A stretch of 23,479 nt of DNA from CAYXBG01 sp964463145 (GCA_964463145.1 CAYXBG010000022.1:1-23479); one strand, 5' to 3'; shown: positions 13,579-22,588, numbered from the stretch's first letter. The notes: generated from the letters alone by a model not told the origin. Numbers and translations are program-made.

Positions 13579-14751
13579 ATGACCAGGCAGGACGACATCT
13601 TTTCCGGCGAAGATGAAATTGAAACCAGCGTAGTTCACGATGGTGAAAAGAGGCCCTTGGTTGAGGGAGCTGTCACCCTCCCCATCTTCCAATCCTCAAC
13701 TTTTGAGTACGCCGGTGAAGATAATTATGACGATATTCGCTATATCCGACTGAACAATACTCCCAATCATCTGGCCCTTGGGGGGAAAATTGCATCCCTC
13801 GAGAAAGCAGAAGCTGGAATGGTCATGTCCAGTGGTATGGCAGCGATTTCTACCGCCTTGATGACCGTACTGTCACCTGGGGATCACTTGCTGGCCCTGG
13901 CTGGACTCTATGGGGGAACGCACGACCTACTGTCCAATTATCTCAGTCGTTTTGGAATTGATCATGATTGGGTAGATGGGCGAGATGTATCTGAATGGGA
14001 AAGAAAGCTACGACCTGAAACTAAGGCCTTTTACGTTGAGTCCATCACGAACCCTTTGATGCAGGTGCCAGATCTGCCTGGAGTGGTGGGTTTTGCTGCC
14101 GATAACCAGCTTCTATCCTTGATTGATAATACCTTTGCGACACCGGTAAATTTCAGACCCCTAGAATTGGGATTTGATCTCGTGCTGCACAGCGCTACGA
14201 AATATCTTAATGGCCATAGTGACATTGTGGGGGGTGCAGTGGCCGGATCAGGGTCACTGATCAAAAACATCACTTCCAATTTAAATCTTTTGGGGGGCTC
14301 CATGGATCCTCACACATGCTTTCTTTTGCACCGTGGGATGAAAACTCTGTTAGTACGAGTGCGGCATCAAAACACTTCAGCGGCCAAGATTGCTACATTT
14401 CTGGACCAACATTCTTCTGTGAAAAGGGTGTATTATCCCGGACTGGTAGGTTGTTGCGGTCACTCCACTGCGAAGAGTTTTTTTGGAGGCTATGGAGGGA
14501 TGTTGAGTTTTGAACTTTCAGGGGGAGAGGAAGACACAAATCGTTTTATGGAACGTTTACGCCTTCCCATCCTGGCGCCAAGTTTGGGAGGTGTGGAATC
14601 GTTGGTGGTTTTACCAGCGAAGACTACTCACGCGGGTCTTTCCGCTCGTGAGCGAGAGGCAATAGGAATTCCTGAAACGCTCATCAGGTTTTCCGTAGGA
14701 ATTGAGTCTACATCAGACCTGATCCTTGACCTCGAACAGGCGTTGGCCTGA
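13579..14751 (+). CDS. PLP-dependent trans-sulfuration (Cys/Met metabolism) family enzyme
   Basis: This 390-residue cytoplasmic enzyme is of the cystathionine gamma-synthase / beta-lyase / gamma-lyase family, which makes or breaks C-S bonds on amino acids using pyridoxal phosphate. The PLP Lys is K208 in LHSATKYLNGH, the ring-binding Asp is D183 in LIDNTFATP, and the phosphate and ring-stacking region is SSGMAAIS (84-91) with LYGGTHDL. SLGGVESL and RFSVGIES near the end are typical. The usual Y-x-R-x-x-NPT segment is replaced by YIRLNNTPNH (55-64), keeping Tyr and Arg but altering NPT. The ATG is preceded by a G-rich run (GGGGG at 13570-13574). It stands alone, divergent from ispDF and convergent with trkH, so the exact reaction (synthase, lyase or methionine gamma-lyase) cannot be set from context. 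Confidence 0.92.
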   Translation: MTRQDDIFSGEDEIETSVVHDGEKRPLVEGAVTLPIFQSSTFEYAGEDNYDDIRYIRLNNTPNHLALGGKIASLEKAEAGMVMSSGMAAISTALMTVLSPGDHLLALAGLYGGTHDLLSNYLSRFGIDHDWVDGRDVSEWERKLRPETKAFYVESITNPLMQVPDLPGVVGFAADNQLLSLIDNTFATPVNFRPLELGFDLVLHSATKYLNGHSDIVGGAVAGSGSLIKNITSNLNLLGGSMDPHTCFLLHRGMKTLLVRVRHQNTSAAKIATFLDQHSSVKRVYYPGLVGCCGHSTAKSFFGGYGGMLSFELSGGEEDTNRFMERLRLPILAPSLGGVESLVVLPAKTTHAGLSAREREAIGIPETLIRFSVGIESTSDLILDLEQALA

Positions 14752-14772
14752 GATTGCATTGAAGATGAGGCG

Positions 14773-16233
14773 TTACTTACGCCAAAAGGAACGGGATAGG
14801 ATCACCAGGAATACGTAGAATTCTAGTCGACCCGCCACCATATCGAACATAAGAACCCATTTAACAGGGGCCGAGAAGCCGCTATAATTTTCGGCGGGCC
14901 CAACCTGTCCTAGCCCTGGACCTATGTTGAACATTGATGCAGCCACTGCTGTGATAGATGTGAATACGTCGACTCCGAAAGCAGTGAGAAGTAGGCAGGA
15001 AGAGAAATTAATGATCAGTGCCAGGTATAGTAGATTCAACATTCCCTGAACTGTTCTTTCAGGAACCGCAGCCCCGTTCATATGAATTGAGAAAACTCCG
15101 CGCCGTTCGACCATTCGGTGGAATTCGCGGCGGATGACCTGCCAAAGCATGTCTATCCGTGCGATCTTTAGTCCTCCAGCCGTGGATCCTGTGCAGCCCC
15201 CGGAGAACATTAGTACTAGCAATAACAACTGTGCGAAAGGGGTCCATTGAGCGAAATTAGACGACGAGAACCCAGTGCCCGTGCCAATTGAAACGACTTG
15301 AAACAGGGCAGATCGGAAAGCAGTACTCAGAGGAACTGAGAGCCCGGTTGTTAGTGATACGGTGATCAAGATCGTCGATATTGCAATCAGTCCTGCAAAA
15401 ACACGCAATTCGCGGTCTCTTAGAAATCGTCGGAGGCGCTTCTGGCGGAAGAGTCGATATTGAAGAGCGAAATTTATTCCTGCTAGGAACATGAACAGAA
15501 TAACGACGCCTTCAATGGCGACACTTTCAAAGGATCCAATACTGGAGTTACGAGGTGAGAACCCGCCTGTTGCCATAGTCGAAAAGGCGTGAGCTACTGC
15601 ATCAAAAAGGGGCATTCCAACCAGGGAAAGCGCGATAATACAGACCAGGGTGAGTGAACAATAGATGCCCCAGAGAGACAGTGCGGTTTCAGTAATACGC
15701 GGTTTGAGCTTTTCTGAAATCGATCCGGAAAACTCGGCCCGATAAAGTTCCATACCTCCAGTCCCTATCAGGGGTAGGATTGCAATACCGAGCAGAATGA
15801 TGCCCATCCCACCTAGCCACTGTGTGAAGGAACGCCAGATCAACAGGCTTTTTGGAAGCGACTCAATCTCTTCTAATATGGTGGCTCCAGTTGTAGTGAA
15901 GCCAGAAGCTGATTCGAACGCGGCATTTGTTAGTCCTCCGAATGAGTTGGAGAAGTAGAACGGTAAGGACCCGAGTCCGATCACAGTCAGCCACGCTAGC
16001 AGCACCATGATAATGGCCTCTCTATGGCTGAACTCGATAGTAGGTCCTCGAAAACAACCAATTAGAAATCCTGCTAGGGTGAGCGCCCAGAAGATTGCAT
16101 AGAGAATAGGCCAGAGGCCATTATCACCAAAATAAAAGGCTGTGGATAAAGGTAAGAGTAGGGCCACAGCCGTGGCCAAACAGAAGTACCCTACTAATTC
16201 GAGGGTTTTTGGCCATCGGATGATAGATCTCAT
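14773..16233 (-). CDS. trkH: TrkH potassium uptake channel subunit
   Basis: This 486-residue inner-membrane channel subunit is part of the Trk potassium uptake system, whose gate is controlled by the cytoplasmic TrkA ring. Four P-loop-like segments are visible, each with a filter glycine: ASGFTTTGATI, ATGGFSPRNSS, GTGTGFSSSNF and FNIGPGLGQVGP. Other family marks are WRSFTQWLGGMGI and GCTGSTAGGLKIAR. The length matches the usual 480-485. About ten to twelve hydrophobic segments are present, and the protein ends with a short basic tail. The ATG at 16233 overlaps the TGA of trkA (ATGA), so the subunits are translationally coupled. The gene converges with the trans-sulfuration enzyme gene, 21 bases apart. 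Confidence 0.96.
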   Translation of the reverse strand: MRSIIRWPKTLELVGYFCLATAVALLLPLSTAFYFGDNGLWPILYAIFWALTLAGFLIGCFRGPTIEFSHREAIIMVLLAWLTVIGLGSLPFYFSNSFGGLTNAAFESASGFTTTGATILEEIESLPKSLLIWRSFTQWLGGMGIILLGIAILPLIGTGGMELYRAEFSGSISEKLKPRITETALSLWGIYCSLTLVCIIALSLVGMPLFDAVAHAFSTMATGGFSPRNSSIGSFESVAIEGVVILFMFLAGINFALQYRLFRQKRLRRFLRDRELRVFAGLIAISTILITVSLTTGLSVPLSTAFRSALFQVVSIGTGTGFSSSNFAQWTPFAQLLLLVLMFSGGCTGSTAGGLKIARIDMLWQVIRREFHRMVERRGVFSIHMNGAAVPERTVQGMLNLLYLALIINFSSCLLLTAFGVDVFTSITAVAASMFNIGPGLGQVGPAENYSGFSAPVKWVLMFDMVAGRLEFYVFLVILSRSFWRK

Positions 16234-17591
16234 GAGTCGGTGATGAAGGCGGACTCCAATTCCTGGACTACAGTCTCGAGACAGAAAAAGATAACACGGT
16301 CGCCAGCCTTTATGATTGCTTCACCGCGCGGAACTGTAATGTTCCCATTGGGGCATGCGATGGCACCGATGATGGCCCCGTCGGGTAGATGGACATCGGA
16401 GAGTTTTTTCCCCACGTAAGGAGAACCCGCTGTTGCGACTAATTCGATTGCCTCTGCCTCTTCTTGCCGAAAGGTATGGACGGACAGAACCTGACCTTTC
16501 CGTACAAATTGCAGTATTCGGTCAACGGTTACTAGGCGAATACTCAAGCTCGCATTAATACCTATCAAAGGTACTATGGGAAGCAGATCCAAGCGGTTGA
16601 TTAGCGCTATGGCCTTATTAGCCCCGAGTCTTTTGGAAAGGAGCGAAGCGATAATATTGTCCTCATCGTGGCCTGTCAGTGCCATGTAGGCATCAACACC
16701 CTCAACATTTTCTTCAGCCAGAAGCTTCTGATCCGTTCCGTCCCCGTGAATTACTACAGTACGTTTAACGAGGGTAGAGATTTTTTCACAGCGGGCTAGA
16801 TCTTTCTCGAAGAGTTTCACCTTTACACCAGATTCCTCAAGATGTTGAGCCATCTCAATGCCGATTTGTTTTCCTCCTAGGATAAAAACACGTCGGACTT
16901 TTGCTTCCGGGGTTAGCCCCATGAATTGGAGACATTCCTCGAATTGATCTTTAGTAACAACGATATAGATGTGGTCACCGGCTTGCAGTCGATCGGAACC
17001 TTTCGGGATGATTACACGATGTCCTCGAAAGATCATACTGATTAAGGAATTACTAGGAGGTGCTGCTTGGTCGAGTTCCTTCATAGATTTGCCAACAACC
17101 CAGCTGGTGTCAGTTACTGTCATGCCAAAAAGGCTTACCCTGCCGTCAATAAACGTTCGTAGGTCGGATACACCTGGTAGAGAAGCGACCCGGAGTAGTC
17201 TGTTGGCCGCCTCGCCATCTGGATGGAGTACCAGGTCTACCTGTAGGCCTTTTCTGTTGGCCATTTCTTGCCAGCGCTGGGCCTCATGAGTCCTGAGCCG
17301 CATTATCTTAATCTTAACGTTGGAATAATTCTGCGCGATTAGGCAACCTATGACGTTGGTGCGGTCACTGTCCGTAACAGCAATTACCATATCAACTTGG
17401 TCGATATAAGCTTGCTCGAGTGTCTCGATACTGGCAGCGCTCCCGAGAACTATTCTAGCGTCGAGGCGTTCTTCCAACTCGGCGCAGCGCTCCTCATTGA
17501 GCTCTACGATAGTGATTTCGTTTTTTTCTCTGATCAGGCGGCGGGCCACCAGGTAGGCTACATCCCCGCCTCCAAGGATAAGTACGCGCAT
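16230..17591 (-). CDS. trkA: TrkA potassium uptake regulatory (RCK) subunit
   Basis: This 453-residue cytoplasmic protein binds NAD(H) or other nucleotides and gates TrkH. It has the duplicated architecture of TrkA: an RCK-N Rossmann domain starting MRVLILGGGDVAYLVARRL, an RCK-C domain (roughly 140-225), a second RCK-N beginning VFILGGKQIGIEMA near 235, and a second RCK-C ending near 450. Acidic residues after the second strand (VELNEERC) are the usual ribose-binding position. The first loop reads GGGDVA, where many relatives have GxGEVG. The second, GGKQIG, is more diverged, as is common for the second half. The length is near the usual 458. It is first in the trkA-trkH pair, divergent from the citrate synthase gene across a 393-base gap. 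Confidence 0.96.
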   Translation of the reverse strand: MRVLILGGGDVAYLVARRLIREKNEITIVELNEERCAELEERLDARIVLGSAASIETLEQAYIDQVDMVIAVTDSDRTNVIGCLIAQNYSNVKIKIMRLRTHEAQRWQEMANRKGLQVDLVLHPDGEAANRLLRVASLPGVSDLRTFIDGRVSLFGMTVTDTSWVVGKSMKELDQAAPPSNSLISMIFRGHRVIIPKGSDRLQAGDHIYIVVTKDQFEECLQFMGLTPEAKVRRVFILGGKQIGIEMAQHLEESGVKVKLFEKDLARCEKISTLVKRTVVIHGDGTDQKLLAEENVEGVDAYMALTGHDEDNIIASLLSKRLGANKAIALINRLDLLPIVPLIGINASLSIRLVTVDRILQFVRKGQVLSVHTFRQEEAEAIELVATAGSPYVGKKLSDVHLPDGAIIGAIACPNGNITVPRGEAIIKAGDRVIFFCLETVVQELESAFITDS

Positions 17592-17820
17592 TTCAAGGCC
17601 GCAAAGGATATATTGAACTCTCTCCAGAGTAAAGTGTAGTTGTTGCTTCTTGTGTTTTATGTTCTTGGCTAGGTGACATTTCAGTGTTCTCTCGGGGGTC
17701 AGATAATTGGATCAGAAGACTCTTTAGAAATTTTAAAACTGGGCTAACTCTAGGATAAAGCAAGCTAGTGACCGTTTATGGGGTGTCTAGGTGAGGCGCT
17801 GAACCTATTTGATTGCTCAA

Positions 17821-17840
17821 TCCCAAACCATCCCAAACCA
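17821..17840. repeat. Tandem repeat, two perfect 10-base copies
   Basis: TCCCAAACCA occurs twice with no gap, about 20 bases upstream of the candidate -35 box for the citrate synthase gene. The 10-base period equals one helical turn, which would suit two protein copies bound on the same face, but with two copies chance or slippage is also likely. Confidence 0.5.
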
Positions 17841-17861
17841 TGTAAAAATTCTAACATGTAA

Positions 17862-17891
17862 TTGAGTTTCCCCCCTCTGCTGGATTATCCT
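17862..17891 (+). promoter_or_regulatory. Candidate promoter for citrate synthase
   Basis: TTGAGT (17862-17867) and TATCCT (17886-17891) are 18 bases apart, each matching consensus at 4 of 6 or better. They would give a leader of nearly 90 bases before the ATG at 17985. Assigned by eye only. Confidence 0.25.
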
Positions 17892-17984
17892 TAAAGGAGA
17901 TTTTTCCCAAGGATTTTGAGGGTTGAGTGCCTTGTTTCTGAACACTGCAGATAAAGAGTCAGTGGAGATCCGAAAGCGTTGCGT

Positions 17985-19250
17985 ATGAGTGATAGCAGTT
18001 TGAAGGTCACGGACAATAGGACTGGCCGGAACTATCAAATAGAGATAGAAGACGGAGCCGTGCGTGCACTGGATTTCCGCAAGATCAAGCTGAATGATGA
18101 TGACTTTGGATTGATTACCTACGATCCAGGCTTCTCAAATACCGGTTCCTGCAGGAGTCGGATCACCTTCATAGACGGAGAGAAAGGGATTCTTCGCTAT
18201 AGAGGTTATCCGATAGATGAGTTAGCCAAAGGAGTGTCTTTCCTTGAAGTCTCTTATTTGATTTTTCATGGAGAACTTCCCGATAAGGATCAGTTAGATG
18301 AGTGGACCCTGGCGATTCGATCCCATGCTAATCCCCCATCAAAGATTAGAGAATTGATACAAACTTTCCCCCCTGAGTCTAGTGCAATGGGAATGTTGAT
18401 GAGTGCTGTGGCTGCTCTCTCTGGAATCTATTCTGAAGCGGTGGATGTGACTGACCGAGAAAACCGACGTATCCACCTCACTCGCCTGATCGGTTCTGTT
18501 CCAACTATAATTTCTTTTGTATACCGCCATAAGATGGGTCTCTCGTTGCTAGATCCTGATCCAGACAAACCCTTTGTCGATGATTTTCTCCGGCTGGTTT
18601 TCGAAGAGACCGAGAACCGAGTCGACTCTGTGTTTTCCGAAGCTTTGGATGTTTTGTTTACACTGCATGCCGACCATGAGCAGAATTGCAGTGCCAATGC
18701 AATGCGGAGTGTTGGCAGCAGTTTGGCCGATCCCTACATGGCAACAGCAGCAGCAATGGGTGCTCTAGCCGGAACCCTACACGGAGGGGCAAACGAAGCC
18801 GTTCTGAAGATGTTGGAGTCCATAGGTTCCGTTGATCGGGTTGGCGACCACATGGAGAGGGTCAAGAAAGGTGAGATCCGGCTTATGGGCTTTGGCCATC
18901 GAGTCTATAAAAACTATGATCCGCGGGCTAAGATTATTAAGAGACTAGCGGATAGTGTTTTCCAAGTAGCCAAACCGTCGCCGTTATTGGACCTTGCCCA
19001 GGAACTCGAAGCGATAGCCCTGAAGGATGACTATTTTTTGAAACGGCGGCTCTACCCCAATGTCGACTTCTATTCAGGAATAACCTACCGTGCCATAGGG
19101 TTTCCAAATTGGATGTTTACGGCGTTGTTCGCTCTAGCTCGGACTAGCGGTTGGGTCTCCCAATGGGAGGAATTTATGAGCGATCCGGACGGCCGAATCG
19201 CTCGGCCGAGGCAAGTTTATCTAGGCTCCGATCTGCGCCACTACTCATGA
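17985..19250 (+). CDS. gltA: Citrate synthase
   Basis: This enzyme condenses acetyl-CoA with oxaloacetate at the entry of the citric acid cycle. The catalytic residues of the family are all visible: His in TLHGGANEA, His in MGFGHRVYKNYDPRA and Asp in NVDFYSGITY. Other hallmarks are FIDGEKGILRYRGYP and LHADHEQNCSANAMRSVGSS. At 421 residues it has the size of the bacterial type with an N-terminal domain before the RYRGYP motif. The start is uncertain. ATG at 17985 is chosen for the MSDSS beginning, but an in-frame TTG at 17979 has GGAG 11 bases upstream. It is divergent from trkA and converges with the glycosyl hydrolase gene, sharing a small hairpin between them. Confidence 0.96.
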   Translation: MSDSSLKVTDNRTGRNYQIEIEDGAVRALDFRKIKLNDDDFGLITYDPGFSNTGSCRSRITFIDGEKGILRYRGYPIDELAKGVSFLEVSYLIFHGELPDKDQLDEWTLAIRSHANPPSKIRELIQTFPPESSAMGMLMSAVAALSGIYSEAVDVTDRENRRIHLTRLIGSVPTIISFVYRHKMGLSLLDPDPDKPFVDDFLRLVFEETENRVDSVFSEALDVLFTLHADHEQNCSANAMRSVGSSLADPYMATAAAMGALAGTLHGGANEAVLKMLESIGSVDRVGDHMERVKKGEIRLMGFGHRVYKNYDPRAKIIKRLADSVFQVAKPSPLLDLAQELEAIALKDDYFLKRRLYPNVDFYSGITYRAIGFPNWMFTALFALARTSGWVSQWEEFMSDPDGRIARPRQVYLGSDLRHYS

Positions 19251-19259
19251 CATACTTTT

Positions 19260-19278
19260 CTCCCTCTAGGTTAGGGAG
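19260..19278. terminator. Possible bidirectional terminator hairpin
   Basis: CTCCCT and AGGGAG pair across a 7-base loop, 9 bases after the citrate synthase stop. The loop and second arm overlap the stop codon of the convergent glycosyl hydrolase gene. A TTTT precedes it on the plus strand, but no strong U-run follows in either direction. Confidence 0.35.
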
Positions 19279-20461
19279 TATTAAGAAAATTCCCAATAGG
19301 GGTTAAAAAATTTTCACTAGCAGAGGCCTCCTCTGCTAGTGACGTATACGAGAAGATAACAAACCCCCCCACTCCTAGTGTTCGGGTCAGCTGGATTTGG
19401 GCAAGGACTCCGTCCGAATCGAGTTTATAAGAACCTATTCCGGCCCAGACTTGGTGGCCAAATTTAGATCTTCGAGCCTCTTCGATTTCTTTTTTGAATT
19501 GTTCGTTATCGGTCCGGTAAGCCATCGGGCATACAATATCCACGATACCTTGTTCTAGCCACTCGAACCAATCCTGACCTCGGAGTGTCAGCGCCTCTTC
19601 TCGGTTAGCGATAACTGCTGCCGACATCAGAATTTTTGGCCGTGTTTGTTTGGCGGCAATTGAGATTTGGCGAGTCAGCTCCGTAATACTATGTCGGCGG
19701 AAGGCTGCCCATAGATCTGGATACTGTTTAGTGACAACGAGAGGGTCAGATACCTGTCGCGAATTTTCGCGGAGTGTCTCAGGTATAGACTCCTTGAAAA
19801 GTGCGATAGCTTCAGGGGTGAAGGTTGCCTTCGTATCGGGATAGCGAATGTAATCGAGGTGTAATCCATCAACCTTATATTTATTAAGAAGTTCCTTTAC
19901 CACGTTGACCAGATGTGCCCGTGCACCTGAATTAGTAGGGTCTAGGAAAAGGCCTTGGCCTCTAGTTTTCCGGAATTCTGCCTGGAGCCTGGATACCTGT
20001 TGCTTGGCCGGTATGGAAGTATCTCCAAAAGAACGGTACAAGCTCTCGGGTCTCAGTAACCACTCTGGATGTTGAAGTGTTACATGCTGGTTGGATGTCG
20101 GAACTTTAGAAAGATTACCTACCAGGCAGACGTTAAACCAGGCGTGCACCTGCATACCCTTGTCCCTTGCCTCAGCGATTACTACACTTAGAGGATCAAA
20201 GGATTCAGATTCTCCACTAAGTCCCTCTGCCTTTGGGACCAGTTGTGATTCGTAGAACGCGTCTCCTCGGCCACGTATTTGTACGAGAAGGGTATTGAAT
20301 CCAGCCCGCTTAGCATCGTCTACCATTTTTTTAATACGCTCTTCACTTTTCAGTGTGTGACGAACTACCCAGAGTCCTCGGATTTCTTCTGGATAGTGCG
20401 CTTGACAAGAAAAAGTCAGAAGTGCCAGTAAGAGGATAAAACCCCTCGATGAACAGAACAT
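19271..20461 (-). CDS. Family 10-like glycosyl hydrolase (GHL10/DUF187 type), exported
   Basis: This 396-residue protein has the GHL10 (formerly DUF187) TIM-barrel fold, as in B. subtilis YngK, proposed to act on cell-surface or extracellular glycans. The N-terminus has a hydrophobic signal ending LLALLTFSCQAHYP. C19 could be a lipidation site, but TFS before it is a poor lipobox, so simple export is also possible. Barrel landmarks are EIRGLWVVRHT, GFNTLLVQIRGRGDAFY, MQVHAWFNV, GLFLDPTNSGAR and DGLHLDYIRYP (198-208, with the usual acidic residue), then VDIVCPMAYRTDN and VWAGIGSY. The length is typical. It is divergent from the FmdB-type gene, with 145 bases between their starts. The enzymatic substrate is not known for most of the family. 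Confidence 0.92.
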   Translation of the reverse strand: MFCSSRGFILLLALLTFSCQAHYPEEIRGLWVVRHTLKSEERIKKMVDDAKRAGFNTLLVQIRGRGDAFYESQLVPKAEGLSGESESFDPLSVVIAEARDKGMQVHAWFNVCLVGNLSKVPTSNQHVTLQHPEWLLRPESLYRSFGDTSIPAKQQVSRLQAEFRKTRGQGLFLDPTNSGARAHLVNVVKELLNKYKVDGLHLDYIRYPDTKATFTPEAIALFKESIPETLRENSRQVSDPLVVTKQYPDLWAAFRRHSITELTRQISIAAKQTRPKILMSAAVIANREEALTLRGQDWFEWLEQGIVDIVCPMAYRTDNEQFKKEIEEARRSKFGHQVWAGIGSYKLDSDGVLAQIQLTRTLGVGGFVIFSYTSLAEEASASENFLTPIGNFLNTP

Positions 20462-20606
20462 CCGTAAATAGTAGCGAATGAGGCTGCTCCTATTACATTT
20501 TGTTTCCCGGAAGAGGTATCCTTGCGAGCTACAGATCTTTGAAAACAGGCTTGTGAGAACTTTTGAGATCTGTAGTGTGGTACGTGAAGGTTGCTAAAAT
20601 AGACTG

Positions 20607-20828
20607 ATGCCAATATTTGAGTACAAATGCACGGTTTGCGGTTCTCGGTTCGAAAGGATTTTGAACAGGGAAGCGAAGTCTATTCAGTGTGTTGCTTGCG
20701 GCAGTGTGCAAACACAAAGATTAATCTCTGCGTTTGCTGTTTCTAGCCGGTCCTCAGAATCAGCGGCAATTGGGCCTGGTCCTTGTCCCTGCGGCTCTCC
20801 GCAGCGGGGGATGTGTGGAGATGGATAG
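20607..20828 (+). CDS. FmdB-family zinc ribbon protein
   Basis: This 73-residue protein starts MPIFEYKCTVCG, the standard beginning of the FmdB putative regulatory zinc-ribbon family. Two CxxC knuckles (C8, C11 and C28, C31) should hold one zinc. After the ribbon, a linker leads to a short tail with CPCG and MCG, also frequent in FmdB proteins. Its cellular role is unsettled; the name comes from a gene next to an amidase/formamidase operon. It lies 50 bases before the lactate permease gene on the same strand, so the two may be co-transcribed. The ATG at 20607 is certain from the conserved N-terminus. Confidence 0.93.
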   Translation: MPIFEYKCTVCGSRFERILNREAKSIQCVACGSVQTQRLISAFAVSSRSSESAAIGPGPCPCGSPQRGMCGDG

Positions 20829-20865
20829 ACGGCCCTTTAAGAGCCACTGTGTTGTGAATACGAAT

Positions 20866-20869
20866 GGAG
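20866..20869 (+). promoter_or_regulatory. Ribosome binding site deciding the lactate permease start
   Basis: GGAG lies 9 bases before the ATG at 20879. The in-frame ATG at 20864 overlaps this GGAG and has no site of its own, so the later start is preferred. Confidence 0.5.
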
Positions 20870-20878
20870 CTGATCTCG

Positions 20879-22540
20879 ATGCTGTCTAGTGTTTTAGCCC
20901 TTACTCCTATTCTTGTGGTAACGCTTCTGTTAGTGATACTGCGTTGGCCTGCGCGTCGTGCTATGCCAGTAGCCTATGTTGTTACTCTAGGAGTTGCTGC
21001 ATTGGTTTGGGGAGTGGAAACTCGAGTGTTGGTCGCGGCATCTCTACAAGGACTGATACTGGCGGTGTCTTTACTCTATATTGTTTTTGGGGCGCTACTT
21101 CTTCTGGCAACCCTAGCCCAAAGCGGTGCTATTAGCTCGATTCGAGCATCTCTCACTACTATTAGTCCAGACCGTCGAGTCCAGGCCATCATAGTTGGGT
21201 GGCTTTTTGGAAGTTTTATCGAAGGGGCATCTGGGTTCGGTACACCTGCTGCTGTGGCAGCACCACTATTAGTAGCTCTAGGCTTTCCAGCCCTAGCAGC
21301 AGTGATGGTTGGTCTAGTCATCCAGAGCACCCCTGTCTCATTTGGTGCTGTAGGTACTCCGATCCTTGTAGGGGTCGCAGGAGGTCTTGATTCAGAGATT
21401 GTTGAACGTTTTCTCCTCCAGGATCAATTAACGGTACAGGCAATGCTTCAAGATGTAACATTCCGTGTTGCCTTGTTACACGCCACATGTGGATTGATAG
21501 TGCCATTGTTTCTTTGCGGTTTACTAACTAGATTTTTTGGGGCTAATAGGAGTTTTAGAGAAGGTCTCCAAGCTTGGCCTTTTGCCCTTTTCGCTGCAAT
21601 CAGCTTTTCACTACCTTATTTCCTTTGCGCTATATTCTTGGGTCCTGAGTTCCCTTCGATAGTTGGTGCAGCTATTGGCCTAGCCATCGTAGTACCCTCA
21701 GCAAGGTGGGGATTATTTACTCCAAAAAAAGTTTGGGATTTTCCTCCTAAGTCTGGCTGGGATTCCGATTGGAATGGACGAGAGGTTGTTCAGGAGAATT
21801 CTTTCTCGCGTCCCATTGCGACGGTTGTTGCATGGCTCCCTTATGCCATTGTCGCTCTACTTTTGATGGTGTCAAGATTACCCATGTTAGGTCTCAAGAA
21901 GGTTTTGGCCGGTATTTCTGTGGGGCCTGTTGACATTTTGCAAACCGGGATCGGCCAGACTATTCAACCCTTCTATCTTCCCGGGTTTATTCTTATTGTT
22001 ACCTGTGTACTGACATATCTGTTGCATGGAATGGGTTGGAGCCAGATAGGAGCCTCTTGCAGGGTGGCTGGAGGTCAGGTTATCGGTGCTGGAATAGCAT
22101 TAGTATTTGCTGTGCCGATGGCTCGAGTGTTTATTCTCTCGGGTGCCCAGTACAACACTTCGGGCCTGGAGAGTATGCCTCTACATTTGGCCGAGTCCGC
22201 TGCCAGTATGGGGGGTGCTGGATGGCCATTTTTGGCTCCCTGGATAGGGGCGCTGGGCGCTTTTGTGGCCGGTAGTAACACCATTTCGAATCTAATGTTC
22301 TCACTATTCCAATTTTTGACAGCACAAAAGATCCAGGTTTACCCCTTATTGATAGTGGCAGCGCAGGCAGTGGGTGGAGCAGCCGGTAACATGATCACTG
22401 TTCACAACGTGGTTGCCGCTTCGGCAACAGTGGGCCTAGTAGGACGGGAAGGGAGTTTAATCCGCAAAACTATCCTGCCTATGAGTTTCTATTGTCTGCT
22501 TGCCGGTGCCCTGACCTTGGTATGGAGTTGGTTGATCTAG
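20879..22540 (+). CDS. lctP: L-lactate permease (LctP/GlcA family)
   Basis: This 553-residue inner-membrane symporter imports L-lactate, and in related members D-lactate or glycolate, with protons. Family hallmarks are LRWPARRAMPVAYVV near the N-terminus, GSFIEGASGFGTPAAVAAP in the substrate region, VGTPILVGVAGG, and near the C-terminus AGSNTISNLMF and NMITVHNVVAASATVGLVG. About 13-14 hydrophobic helices are visible, and the length matches LctP/GlcA (about 550-560). The chosen start removes five residues compared with the upstream ATG at 20864. No lactate dehydrogenase gene is present nearby in the window, so the coupling to lactate use is inferred from the family only. It converges with the deacetylase-like gene 48 bases away. 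Confidence 0.94.
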   Translation: MLSSVLALTPILVVTLLLVILRWPARRAMPVAYVVTLGVAALVWGVETRVLVAASLQGLILAVSLLYIVFGALLLLATLAQSGAISSIRASLTTISPDRRVQAIIVGWLFGSFIEGASGFGTPAAVAAPLLVALGFPALAAVMVGLVIQSTPVSFGAVGTPILVGVAGGLDSEIVERFLLQDQLTVQAMLQDVTFRVALLHATCGLIVPLFLCGLLTRFFGANRSFREGLQAWPFALFAAISFSLPYFLCAIFLGPEFPSIVGAAIGLAIVVPSARWGLFTPKKVWDFPPKSGWDSDWNGREVVQENSFSRPIATVVAWLPYAIVALLLMVSRLPMLGLKKVLAGISVGPVDILQTGIGQTIQPFYLPGFILIVTCVLTYLLHGMGWSQIGASCRVAGGQVIGAGIALVFAVPMARVFILSGAQYNTSGLESMPLHLAESAASMGGAGWPFLAPWIGALGAFVAGSNTISNLMFSLFQFLTAQKIQVYPLLIVAAQAVGGAAGNMITVHNVVAASATVGLVGREGSLIRKTILPMSFYCLLAGALTLVWSWLI

Positions 22541-22588
22541 CTCCGTAGAGAACTGCCCAAAGGTCGAGAAGACAATCAATGGGGTTTT

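Larger units (their letters stand above)
17592..17984. other. Long divergent intergenic region between trkA and citrate synthase
   Basis: No gene is supported in these 393 bases. The region holds a tandem 10-base repeat (17821-17840), a possible promoter toward the citrate synthase gene (17862-17891) and several A/T-rich tracts. No tRNA cloverleaf or recognised riboswitch was seen. Both flanking genes are transcribed away from it, so it should carry their promoters. Confidence 0.6.

Noticed and set aside
17817..18038. Minus-strand 73-codon frame in the trkA-gltA gap
   Set aside because: It overlaps the citrate synthase start and the tandem repeat, shows no recognisable protein features and has no convincing ribosome binding site.
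18736..18755. CAG-type triplet run in citrate synthase
   Set aside because: It encodes a short Ala-rich helix normal for this part of the protein and is too short for a meaningful microsatellite.
19190..19208. Inverted CGGCCG arms near the end of citrate synthase, resembling a terminator stem
   Set aside because: It lies inside the conserved C-terminal coding region, about 40 bases before the stop codon, with no T-run after it. It is explained by codon use.
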